Part shown: positions 51,145 through 64,000 of the stretch, piece after piece | Position numbering within the stretch: position 1 is the stretch's first letter | Layout: each line of letters begins with the position of its first letter | Assembly (NCBI RefSeq): GCF_036324505.1 | Contig: NC_086355.1 | Location: 22,903,018 to 22,967,017 of the forward strand | Length of the DNA: 64,000 bases | From: Eleginops maclovinus | Taxonomy: Eukaryota > Chordata > Actinopteri > Perciformes > Eleginopidae | Direction: 5' to 3' | Translations under genes and position numbers: made by a program | Notes under the pieces: model-generated | What the model was told of the DNA's origin: nothing | Databases searched by the model: none | The model's input: only the letters and a program-made list of their open reading frames with translations

Positions 51145-51145
<1 letters not shown>
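49691..51145. other. unassigned sequence; possible conserved non-coding stretch near its end
   Basis: A 166-codon open frame at 49885-50385 is composed like random sequence. 50905-51075 (with GAGTTAATTAAGTAG and CCAGGTGCTCATTA) is unique and has the texture of conserved non-coding DNA. Not testable here. Confidence 0.33.
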
Positions 51146-51229
<84 letters not shown>

Positions 51230-51268
51230 CGTGCGCGCACACACACACACCCACACACAAACACACAG
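51146..51268. repeat. (CA)n microsatellite, compound
   Basis: Pure CA to 51227, then TGCGTGCGCG and a further broken CA run. Confidence 0.96.
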
Positions 51269-51438
51269 CATTGTTATCCATACAAGCAGAGTTCCACACA
51301 AAACATTTCCTCATATCATCCTCACAAAACACACACACATTATCTACCACACACAGATACTGTTAAGTAACTCAACCTTTGCTCTATGCCTTATGCCTAT
51401 GCCATCTCCCTCTTGTAAAGCACTAATGCAAAGGAGAA
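51269..51438. other. unassigned spacer between CA and GT tracts
   Basis: About 170 bases, CA-enriched. It separates a (CA)n from a (GT)n, so the two tracts are mutually complementary. Confidence 0.6.
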
Positions 51439-53129
<1,691 letters not shown>

Positions 53130-53452
53130 TAGAAAAACAAAGTTATGCTTTTTGGGGTTTTCAAGGTTTTGGTGCATGTAAATGGTCTGCAAAGGCTCAA
53201 ATTCCCATACACTCCATCCCTGCTGGAAACCCCTCCATTTGACTCCTTGGTTTACTTCTGTAACATGGTGACATTTTATGTAACACTTGCGCTTTTATTG
53301 GCTAGCTTTCCAACACATTGTACGTGACAGGCTTAGGGGCGGGACATCTTTAAGTGGTTGACCGATCTTAACAGAGCTAATGGAAACATGTCACAATAGA
53401 GGCACTAAATACAAATATGAACCTGAAAATTAGCACAATATTTCCTCTTTCG
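53130..53452 (-). mobile_element. family B repeat, copy 9 (inverted, internally deleted)
   Basis: Contains GCTTTTTGGGGTTTTC, GCATGTAAATGGTCTGCAAA, CCTCCATTTGACTCCTTGG, TTATTGGCTAGC, AGGCTTAGGGGCGGGACATC and ATATGAACCTGAAAATTAGC. The block with CTGCAGCAC is missing. Confidence 0.82.
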
Positions 53453-55851
53453 AATAAAAAATATATGTATTGTCTAACCTTACATATCTACCATTTCTTC
53501 AAAATAAAACGTTGATTGTAATAGAATAAATATCTCTGAAATTCACATGTACCAAGTGATAGGTTGTTTTTTGTGAAACCTCAAGTCTCAGAATATTTAA
53601 CATGATAGATACTATTATTATTATTATTATTATAGTTGTATTACGATTAGCCGTTAACACATTCTCGCTAACCGTTGCGCTAAGTGAGAATGTGTGTGTC
53701 GTTAGGGGAGCATGGCACTGAGTGACACTGAAGACAGCCATTAAGAAAGGTGAAACAAGAGACCGAGAAGGAATAAAGCAGAAACGCAAATCCCCTGAAA
53801 TCGGCCCCTCGTTCACACTAATGGTGGTCCTGAGGGAGGGGCCGCGGCGGTGGAAAGGGCCAATTGGCCTCAAGGACCCTGTAAGTGAGAGATGGATAAT
53901 GCGGCGGCCAAAGGGCCTCTGGGCCTGGCTGGGTGTACAGTTCCCCTTACAATATAAAAGCACAACACACACACACACACTGATGTAACCCACAGGTGTG
54001 TGCACAGGCGTGAAGGCACATGCACACATACAGTAAAATGCAGATCCATATGTTCAAAATAATTAAAAACATTAAGTTCTGTTAACATATATTTCCCCAA
54101 AAGTTCTCGATACCTTCAATATTTTGAGTTCCTGAGAAATGTTCACAGTTTTTGATTAAATAACATTTATTTTGACTTATTTTGCGAATAAAGTAGACTC
54201 CAATTCAAAGATAAAATTAAAATATTTATTAATGCACGTGTCTGTATATCATCAACAAATGTTATGCCCTGGAAACTTCAAAAGATCAAAGTTATTAAGT
54301 TTATTCGAGCTGTGGTAACCTTTTTGGGTTTACAGTGTATCATATGCACAGTCATACACAAACACATTATACATGCAGGCATGCGTCTCTCTCTGCTCAC
54401 CGCAAATGGGTTGAGACAGTGTTTGTTAGTGTTTCTGATGAGGAAACTGAGAACAGCACCCCTCCATCCCTTTTCTTTGTTTTAGAAACAGTTTGAGCGG
54501 CGTTCCTTTTCTCCTCGTTAGCAAAGAATGCGTGGCAGTCGGTGAAAAATGCCAGGCGATTCAACTTTTCCGTTTTCTTTTTCAGACCTGGCACCGGGTT
54601 TGTTGATATTAGACAGGAGTTGTTGGGAGCATTTTGCCAGGAAGGCCGCTACACTTCATTATAAGCTGCTAGGGACTCGACAAATTAGAATGAGTCCATG
54701 TTTTGTTTTGGGTTTTTTTTGGGGGGTGGGGGGGATTGGGCAGGCCGCCATTTTGCTGCTTGTCTTTTTTCTGCAGCATCATAATTTCCACATCCTGGAG
54801 GTTTCTGCTGCCCTTTTACCCAAATAATCACCTCAGTGTATCTTAAACAAGGAGCCTGCGCCCAGAATCCCTGTAAATCGTTGATCCCCACAAAAAATAA
54901 TGAGCTGGGGTGGCTGGCTCACAATGCATTACTCATACAGGCCGCTGTGTATAGGAACAACACTCAAGAAGCACATTATGGACACAAACAGGCATTTTAA
55001 AGACACCTAGAATCAAAATCCTCCCACACACAAAACCATCAACAGCCCGACCTGACATCTTAAACCAAGTCATTACTGATGGTATGTTCTTGTTCGTCCT
55101 GTATAACTATCAGTGCAGGGATGATAACTGATTTTTTACACAATGTGATAATCATAGTTTCTGTGGCTTGGGTTGTGTTTAAGATATTTGGAAACGTGAC
55201 AATTCCTATACATTCCCAGCAGTTAATGTATACATTCTTTGTGGAGCATTTAAACATGACTTGTGTCTGTTTTAAGGCCTCTTAAATGTCTTCCATTCAA
55301 TTGAAACTGATATTTTGTGTTTGCAATTGTTCACATATGTGTAAATAACTGTGGTTTATGAGTCGTTTTAACAGCTTTATTGTTGGTAACACTTTCAATT
55401 GTGTTAATGTCCACACACACTTATAGTAGCAAATCATAGGTTTCATAATGCTTTATATCAATAATCACAACAAATTATAAATGATTTAGGTCAAGTAACC
55501 TAACATTTCAGAATTTATGTTCCCATACTGACAATTTAGATTGAATGATATTTCTTTCACTTACTGTAAAGCAAACAATGATCAGAGACTAAGCAGTCAC
55601 TTACTGTAGCTTGTAATGTATCTGCCTATACCTCGGGAATCATATTAAAAATGAAAAAACTGCATTTTTGGTTATAGTGTTCATTAAAGTGCTTTTAACG
55701 TTATTGTACCATAACAACGACATACGTTCATCTTCCCAGTAATTATAACATAATAATTAGTAATAAAACTAAAATATTTAACCAGGATTTGTTATAAATG
55801 TCTACAGTTCTGCAGTTGACTTCAGCCTATATGTTATAGAGAGGTAGAGAG
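53453..55851. other. unassigned sequence
   Basis: Includes a (TTA)n run at 53613-53632, a T/G homopolymer patch at 54712-54735 and a unique, evenly composed stretch at about 54750-54960. The 176-codon minus-strand frame at 53499-54029 has no protein features. Confidence 0.38.
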
Positions 55852-56807
<956 letters not shown>

Positions 56808-57056
56808 GTCAGGTTCATATTTTTTATTTTATGCCGCTTAGCCTATCACATTCAATGTGTTAGAGAGCTAGGCAATCAAAGCACGTGTGTTAAATCGTGA
56901 TGCCACCGATGTCAAAAAATGATTCCAATGGAGGTGTTTCAGGCAGAGGGGGAATGTGTGGCAGAGAAATTCGCTCTGGACAGAACACAGGGATTTTAGC
57001 CTTTGCAGACCATTAACATGCACTAAAACCTATATAACAAAACAGGGAACCTTTAA
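56808..57056 (+). mobile_element. family B repeat, copy 10 (internally deleted)
   Basis: TCAGGTTCATATTTTTTATT joins directly to CCGCTTAGCCTATCACATTC. It then continues with CCAATGGAGGTGTTTCAGGC, TTTTAGCCTTTGCAGACCAT and AAAACCTATATAACA, and ends AACCTTTAAAG. The ATTGG-rich middle block has been lost. Confidence 0.82.
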
Positions 57057-58867
57057 AGAAACAGTTGTATAGCACATCAAAGCTTTTAATCTTATATTAC
57101 TTTTATATGACTATACTGATAAATGTTTTGAGGTCATGTGACTATGCACCTGAGGCAGCAGTGTGCTTTTATGACATATGAAGCTCAGTGCAGTTCAACC
57201 AGTAAGATATAAGTATATCTGTCGTTCACATATTTCCATCTCACTACTCTCAATCAGCGATCAGGGGCGTTCACTCCCCAGCTAAACCTATCACTTCACC
57301 TCCATTCCCACAACCCATCACAGCGCATTGTTAAACCTTTAAATCTGCTCTCTCCCCCCCCTCCTCACAGCTGTCATTTCAGGTGACTCTGCAGTCAGTA
57401 TGTTGTTGCGTTGGCCAAGATACTTAACCCTAATTTGCTCCAGTACGTATTGTCCACAGTATTCAATGTATTACATATCTAATATATATATATATATATA
57501 TAAAGTACTTGGAGCCAAAATAAATTATATAAATTAATATTCTCATTTGAAATGATAAACTGTGTTAAGGTTGAAATTTGGTTGGGGTTGCATTTAGAAC
57601 GTTTAGTGTGCAGACCTATTACTCTGATAAGCTTATGGAAGCAGCATGAAGTCAAATGAGTCATTAGTTATACATTGTAGACTATTTTCTTATAAAGAAA
57701 AATTCCAACAGAATTTTCCCCAAGCTACTGAATCATTTTGTAACGTTTTGATGAGCAGGTGTAAATGAACTGACGGAAAAGAGATGCAATCAATAGGCTA
57801 CTGATCTCCAGTTCCTGAAAATCAAATGAGGTAATTATTTTAATTGGAAGATTTGATGCACAGTAAGCGCTAAAGATGAAATCCGGACTAAAAATAAATA
57901 TATTTTCCAAATTAAAGATGCAGTTTGCAGAATTTTCAAGCAGTGAAACGTCCCAAAAGTGTTCTTAAGACTCAAGAGGAATACATAAGTGAAGCTTGTC
58001 TGTGAAGATCCCTTTACAGAACACTGATTCTGCTGCGTTGAAGGACTTTCAAAACCAGTTTTTTTAGGTCAGGCATGGAAAACATATATACAACTTGTAA
58101 CCTGTAATGTCTTTCGCTGAGGAATTTGCTTGTAGTTATATAAGTTGTGTATGGTTGGGTTGTTTGCTTGAAGATCAACAACAATGTCAGATGCATCACA
58201 TCAAAACAACTTGCTCACTTGAGGTTGTGAACGCGACTGCACCAGCGATGCTTCTGTTGGAATATATGGATTCCCTTGAGTGATTATGAACCTATGCCCC
58301 AAAAATGAACTCTGCCATTTGATCATGTTCAGCCGCTGGCACACATGGCTTCATAAGAGTTTGTTTAACTTGCTCTATGTACACTTGTGTGTTATTATAT
58401 AACGGTTCAGGCTGATAGCATCAATGTTCTGTATGCCTTGGAGTGTAAGCAAAGAATCTGTGGCTTGTGTAAAAGCTGGCAAGTTCAGCTGAATTAGAAA
58501 AAAACAAACAGATTGTCAGATGTTTGTCAAAATAACAACAACAACACAATTAACATTATTTGTTAAATAAGGCTGAAATGACAACTGATACTGGTAAGAA
58601 CAATGAGTTAATGTTTTGGCAAGTATTTTCCACAACAATTTACATTTTAAATTCTGAATTGAGTTTGAATGCCTGAGGCTAAGCTAAGGTAAGCTAATTT
58701 TGCAGATGCTCCATCCAGACTTCAAACTTCAATTAGACAAATGTAAAAGTACTGACTGTATTGTGTGCTTTGTACACATATGTTTATAAACAACATTTGT
58801 TTCCAGTTCCTGAACAAATATGAGGAACTCTCAGCTCTTTGTGTTTTCACACACTTCCAACGTCTGT
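57057..58867. other. unassigned sequence
   Basis: Includes a (TA)n run at 57482-57502. No gene recognised. Confidence 0.4.
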
Positions 58868-59531
58868 GGCCTGTACGACGAAGCCAGTTCAACAGACCCT
58901 GGATATGTTTGAGTTATCTGGCTTAACTAAACAAACGCAATCTTGCTAAGCAGCCCTAAGATGCTGGTTATCAACTCAGTAAATCCCCCCAGGGTTTCCT
59001 TGTCCGGCTGAGAGCCATTCACGTGAAAGGGGCGGGGTTGGCCACATTTGACCAATCACAAACCTTGAGAAGCGTACTGACAGCAGAGCGTTCTACGTCA
59101 TGAATGAAAAGTAAACTATCATGTTAGACAAATAAGAATTTCAACTTTAAACCCCCATTAATCAAACACTTAATCCAGGATAAAACCAACATAGTTGCAG
59201 CTGCAGGGTGCAGGAAGAACAGCTGGTAAATTAAAAACTACAGAATGTTTGAACGCGTAAATTAAATTAAGGTTTACAATATCACTGCCCATTCAAGACA
59301 TGAGTGGATCTGACTTTAATTACACTTGAGTGTTTCGTTACTTCTGCATCCAGTATGCGGCACTGTAAGTGTTGCATGGCCAGTACGGCTCCGGACCAGG
59401 TTAGGTGTTCAGCATGAGTTGCCATGGAGATCTACCCCAGTAAGAAGTGAACCAGCGTCGTAGGACCGAAAACCCAGAGTTACCCCAGAAGTTACCTCGC
59501 TAACCGAAAATCCTGCTTCGTCGTACAGGCC
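58868..59531. mobile_element. non-autonomous DNA transposon with GGCCTGTACGACGAAGC ends
   Basis: The perfect 17-base terminal repeats GGCCTGTACGACGAAGC (58868-58884) and GCTTCGTCGTACAGGCC (59515-59531) delimit 664 bases. Very similar ends occur on teleost Harbinger-type elements, as far as I recall. I find no clear target duplication beside the ends. No open frame could be a transposase. Confidence 0.85.
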
Positions 59532-60547
59532 TCGGATGTCTTGTTTTCAAATTCAACACTGCCAGGATGTCAGTGATGGCTGTCATAGATTCTCACAGCT
59601 GATTGGCTTTTGCGAGACAGTGTCATGTGAATTTCAATGTGTGAGTTGGAACAATTGGTTGTCCACTGTGGGCGCAACATATGGCCTGGTCACACAAGCA
59701 TAGGTCTATGATTCTAGAAGAGCGAACTAACCATTCAGTTGCTCAGTGAGCTCTTACTGCAGAGTTGTCAAAAATAAACATCAATACAAAGGACATTCAC
59801 CCGGTTGACTCTTCTCAAACCAATCTGACAGAACAGAAGACTCTAAATAAGAACAAAGGATGAGGCATGGTTCACATGATTCACATGGTTTCAACTCGTG
59901 AAAAATGGAGCATGGGCCAATGAAGAACCCAAAACATTACATAGCAGATCCAAATACCATAGATATACAAAACTGTTTTACCTTTGGATACTGTGTTAGC
60001 AGAGGTATGCTTTACGAGTTACAATGCGAGTTTATTTGTTCATTTCTTCGTCTTTCGTCTGCACGATTACAGAAAAAAACTACCGCACACATTTAAAGGA
60101 AACTAGCTGCAACGCTTCAACATGGACTGAAGCAGACCAATGACATTTTGTAGCAAATCCAAATCACGGTACAGATACAGACATTGTTGACTTTTAGGAA
60201 AACATGCCCATCAAGTCTGCCGTTGGATTTAAGCCTTTTATCATTGGTACAAATATGGTGATGTCAAATATTCAGCAACTGGTATAGTCATCATTCCCTA
60301 GTCACCCTGAACATTAAATCACCTACAAATCCCTGTTTACATTATGATACATGGAGCGTTTAGCACCCCTGTATCCTGTCCTCCCATTGGTGGACGGCAA
60401 ATTTCAGCAGTTCCAACGGACCATTCATCAGTCCCTCGGCAGGCTAATTCTTCCTAATCGTTCTCCGAGCAGGCTGTGTGGCTCTGGTTATGTTGTATCG
60501 TGGGATTTTAAGTCTGGAGAAAGATTCCCTCATCGCTGAGATTAGAC

Positions 60548-60549
<2 letters not shown>
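59532..60549. other. unassigned sequence
   Basis: Two related phrases occur (CATAGCAGATCCAAATACCA at 59940 and TGTAGCAAATCCAAATCACG at 60151). No element can be delimited. 60360-60540 has a 62-codon frame without known features. Confidence 0.38.

Positions 60550-60625
<76 letters not shown>
60550..60625. repeat. (GT)n microsatellite
   Basis: About 76 bases of pure GT. Confidence 0.98.
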
Positions 60626-60628
<3 letters not shown>

Positions 60629-62007
60629 CAAGACTTTGGTGCGTACCACATGATTAGAAAATGCTTTCCTCCTGCCTGGACAGTAATCTCCTCCTGCCAA
60701 CGCCAACCACTTAGGTGTTGCATGATTTTTTGAGGAAATCAAAACATTATGTCATGATTATAAAGTAAAAACACATACATGCTTACATAAATATCTTTTA
60801 AATTCTTGTATTATGTGAAGCTCTGTTCCCTGTACAGTCCCTTTCATCTAAACACAGAGAAAACTGATGATAGTATACTTAATTATAGTCAACATTTCAC
60901 TTTTTTCAGTGTAATACATGCAGTTCTGCTTTTAGATCTCAGCGTCTTTACTCCAGGCTCATCTATTCTCACACATTATATCTTGGCAGGTTTGGCCTTC
61001 ACATATTCTCACACCAGCTATATGCCGGTGGTGATAAATATTTCTTTGTTTTGTGTTGTGGCACTCTGGGAGATTCTCCGAAAATTCCCTTCCAGCAATC
61101 ACACTGGGAACACAGTAGCTACAACAACAACAAAGCATAATTAAAATGCCTCAGGTAATTCCTGAGTCTGCTGTGGGTTTAATACCTTGTCAGGTGATGT
61201 GCTGACGCTCTGCATTTGTACAGCCATCATTCAGGCGTGCAGCAGGCTGTTAGTGAACTCCCACGCTCATGGGGGAGTCACACTGACTGAGGGCATGCTT
61301 TATAACTCAGTATCGCAGACAGTTCATTCTACTTGACGGTGATGGAAGATGGGAGAGGGGCAGGTTAAAGGAGCTGTGGTTGACAGAGACAGTATCTACC
61401 ACAGATGGGCAAAACCAAGTTTGGTTGTGTTTGTTAGACAGGTACCTCACTGCAGCAGGAATCTTTACATGACAAACATTCTTTCTAGGTTTTTCTAGAC
61501 AATCTGTCATATTTTCACCTCCTAAAATAATTGAAACAGTTTGAAGAAGGCAAACTGAAGGAAGCACAAAATACTCTTTAACTGTAAACTAATGTAAAGA
61601 AAATGTTTCTAATTTCAGTGGAAATGAGGGATATTTAAATTAAATTATATTCCTTTAAAGGCATAAATATATAAACCTTTGATGTCATCCATATATAAAA
61701 TGTAGAACTGTAATTTAAAAAAAGTGTGATATTAAAAAGCACTAATCGATTACTGTTAGGGCATAAACAGATACTTATATTTGAAAATTAAAAAAAATGA
61801 ACAAACCTGTAACAATCATTGTATAGGTCAGTATGCTGGACAGCTGGTGTTCAGTAATGGTTTCTTTACTACTTCCGCCCCCATAAGCAGTCGCCAGCAG
61901 ACCTCTGCCTCAGCCGTAAACTTCCGTACTTTAACAATAATCAAAGGAACTGGTAAAACTGCAATTTAAAGAAACTGTTGGGTCATACATTTTACGCATA
62001 CAGTATT
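60626..62007. other. unassigned sequence
   Basis: The 112-codon frame at 60806-61144 and an 86-codon minus frame at 61307-61567 show no family features. No repeat-family copy found. Confidence 0.38.
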
Positions 62008-62475
62008 CCAGAGCTGGGACCAAGTCATTGTCTTGCAAGTCCATTTGGCACATATTGTAAGTACATAAGTGAAACTTCAGTTTAGTGTCCTTAACCTTTG
62101 TGCTCCGAGTCCTCACCTCTACCTTCAGGTAGGCGTCCATTGTTCGCCAGCAGGTTGTTTGTCTTTGTTGACCCCCGGACATTTTTTGTACCTGAATCAA
62201 ATGATCTTTGGTATAAATTGTCCTATAACCGTTCCTTAGTTAAGTACAATTAGTTCTTTATTTTGTCACACTACTCCAAGTGAGTGAATATGGGGAATTA
62301 AGTATGTCTGAGTGTGTTACATATTGATTTGTGGCACACTTTTAAACATAAATTTAAATATTGGGTAAGGTATCATGTGCAAAGTCCAAGTGGAGTCACG
62401 AGTCGTTGGTGTTGAAGTCAGAATCGAGTTGCCAGTCTTTTTTGTTTTTGTCAAGTCCTCAAATTTTGGATACAA
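62008..62475. mobile_element. probable transposon relic of the CAAGTC-rich type
   Basis: Opens CAGAGCTGGGACCAAGTCAT with TTGCAAGTCC. Towards the other end it has AAGTCCAAGTGGAGTCACGA and TGTCAAGTCCTCAAATTT. A teleost repeat group with GGGACCAAGTCATTG starts and many CAAGTC motifs is familiar to me. The classification is uncertain. Confidence 0.5.
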
Positions 62476-63715
62476 ACACTCTGGTGTTCCATTAAAAATA
62501 AAAGGGAAATTGGAAAAACCCATGAACCCAGCGACTGATCATGCATGTCAAACACATGTCAACTGAGTATACCCCCAATGATGGACTTTGAAGGACATTG
62601 TGCATAGTTATAAGCTCTGGTATAAATGTTATATACTTTTTTATACTGCTCTTTCCAAGGTAAAGATTGACCTCCGATAAAAAACTCAAGTTTTATTTAA
62701 GCCAGCATCTCTGTCTGAAAGCTCTCAGACAGTCCGTCACTGTGAGGACAGAAACCATGCTGTCTGCTGTCGCTCCGCCTTCCTGCCTCCTGGTTTGGCT
62801 CGTTGTCACACTTCATTCATCCCTGACCCCTGAGGGGGGTCAAGGTGTGACCCCGGGCCATGCTTAAAATTGTGATGTCAAAGGTCAGCCTTTCAGCCTT
62901 TCGCTAAGAGGTTGGTAATGCTTTAGTGTCATCAAAGCAAAACTCTAAAAGGCATGACAAGGTAAAAAAATTGCAACGCTGGAATCTCAAGTGATTAAAT
63001 CTGTAAGTATTAAGGAGTTTTTCATCTTTTTCGTGGCATGGCAATTGCCATAGGAACTTCAAGCTTTATTTTGTGATGTGCTGTGCCCGTAACTAATGAC
63101 ATGCCGCGAGCGTTATTACCCAATATAGACACAGACAGGAATAATATCGCCAGCTTTTCTCAAATGAAAAAGAATCCTCCCGGGGCTACAAAGTATGTGC
63201 ATGTTCTCAAGCACATCACAGCTGGATTTCCATGTAGCCCCCCCCACCACGACACAAAGCCTCCCAACACACGCACTTGTGTATTTTTATCTCTAACACT
63301 ATTCTGTCCAAAAAAACGCAGTGTGGAAACTTAATTAATCAGATAATGTTAATTCCCTGCACCGTATGGAGCATGAGGACTGGCTCTTCCTCCGCCGCTG
63401 AACCTGTTCAGGGACGTGCTCTATCTCAGAGAGGTTTCCCGTGGAAGGACACAGTAACTCACACCAAGCACAGTTAAAGGCTTATTGTGATTGATACAAA
63501 GGCAGACAGAGCAGAGAACTTGGCGACTACTAACATTAATTAAAAATGTGAAATGCATGATTGCTCTCCCCCTCAGGCAGCAGCCTCACCCTTTTATCTG
63601 GGAACCAGGGCAACCTCCCCTACCCAACAAGGATTCAGATCAGTATCAGTACAATATCAAATTATTACTACTTAAGTCAAAGTACTGAGAAAGTACTTAG
63701 GCTAAGTTTTATTGC
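62476..63715. other. unassigned sequence; possible conserved non-coding stretch
   Basis: Contains a small perfect inverted repeat (CTGTCTGA/TCAGACAG, 62711-62732). 63040-63240 is unique and evenly composed. No exon or gene is supported. Confidence 0.33.
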
Positions 63716-63918
63716 TAAAAATATTCTTAAATCTTTATCTCTACATGTATGGCAGCCATTCCAGTGTTTGTTGAATTCCAACACAGATAACAATTGTCAG
63801 TAGTTTATAGAATACAATGAGAAAATTAAAAATCATTTAACTCAAAGACAAACCTATAATTAATAAAACAAGAGAAACTGATAATGTTGCAGTGGTCTCT
63901 TAATTTTTTCTGGAGCTG

Positions 63919-63920
<2 letters not shown>
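63716..63920. mobile_element. Tc1/mariner-type MITE, family D copy 3 (left end lost)
   Basis: Shares CTTTATCTCTACAT, GGCAGCCATTCCAGTGTTTG, TTGTCAGTAGTTTATAGAAT and the right terminus GTGGTCTCTTAATTTTTTCT plus GGAGCTGTA with copies 1 and 2. The left CAGCTCCGG end is missing. Confidence 0.83.
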
Positions 63921-63950
<30 letters not shown>

Positions 63951-63952
63951 CA
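63919..63952. repeat. (TA)n microsatellite
   Basis: Alternating TA with one AAA interruption. It lies exactly between two TA-targeting elements. Confidence 0.9.
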
Positions 63953-64000
63953 GTGCTCAGCGTCAATGAGTACACCCCCTTTGAAAAGTAACATTTTTAA
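63951..64000 (+). mobile_element. Tc1/mariner-like terminal repeat, cut by the window edge
   Basis: TACAGTGCTCAGCGTCAATG, then AGTACACCCCCTTTGAAAAG, resembles terminal repeats of fish Tc1/mariner elements (CAGTGCT...GAGTACACCCC). The element body lies beyond the window. Confidence 0.65.

Noticed and set aside
53499..54029. 176-codon minus-strand frame
   Set aside because: Runs through a TTA microsatellite (poly-Ile) and shows no domain.

Overview
The window looks like nuclear DNA of a ray-finned (teleost, probably percomorph) fish. This rests on very long (AC)n/(GT)n tracts, a 350-base (GATA)n array, tRNA-headed SINE copies, L2/Rex/CR1-type LINE fragments and several small inverted-repeat DNA transposon families that I associate with teleosts. 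No operon structure, ribosome binding sites or dense coding is present. I find no intact host protein gene, so the window reads as intergenic or deep intronic sequence in which recognisable mobile DNA is the main content.

The centrepiece is at 19.25-22.62 kb. A complete hAT DNA transposon (19367-22292) has 14-base terminal inverted repeats and a perfect 8-base target duplication, CTGTACAG. It carries a decayed BED-finger transposase on the minus strand, with two frameshifts and one internal stop. It sits inside an older element with 36-base inverted ends and a TAA duplication, which suggests PIF/Harbinger affiliation. This is a readable transposon-in-transposon nest.

Around it lie repeat families with several copies each: a ten-copy TTAA-associated element (family B; 5.0, 6.3, 10.5, 12.3, 23.7, 28.7, 44.1, 45.1, 53.1 and 56.8 kb); a ~500-base family A (8.0, 37.0 inverted and 46.1 kb, with a fragment at 22.6 kb); family H with a short basic reading frame (3.4, 15.5 and 34.0 kb inverted); Tc1/mariner-type MITE family D (7.7, 34.3 and 63.7 kb); family G (9.2 and 49.4 kb); and family C, found only fused to family B (10.3 and 28.5 kb). 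Single elements include a foldback MITE at 39.15 kb, a hairpin repeat at 31.75 kb, a 17-base-TIR element at 58.87 kb and the end of a Tc1-like element at the right edge. LINE fragments lie at 15.9 and 40.8 kb, and SINEs at 14.4, 37.7 and 48.2 kb.

Two short minus-strand segments could be unrecognised host exons: a signal-peptide-like exon with a good splice donor (27736-27798) and a coding-like open stretch (44625-44942). Neither can be assigned. Several unique segments resemble conserved non-coding DNA in texture, but that cannot be tested from one sequence. I see no evidence for a new multi-gene system. The most worthwhile leads are the nested hAT, the C+B composite, the inverted 75-base cassette next to CA tracts (43.1 and 52.7 kb) and the two possible exons.
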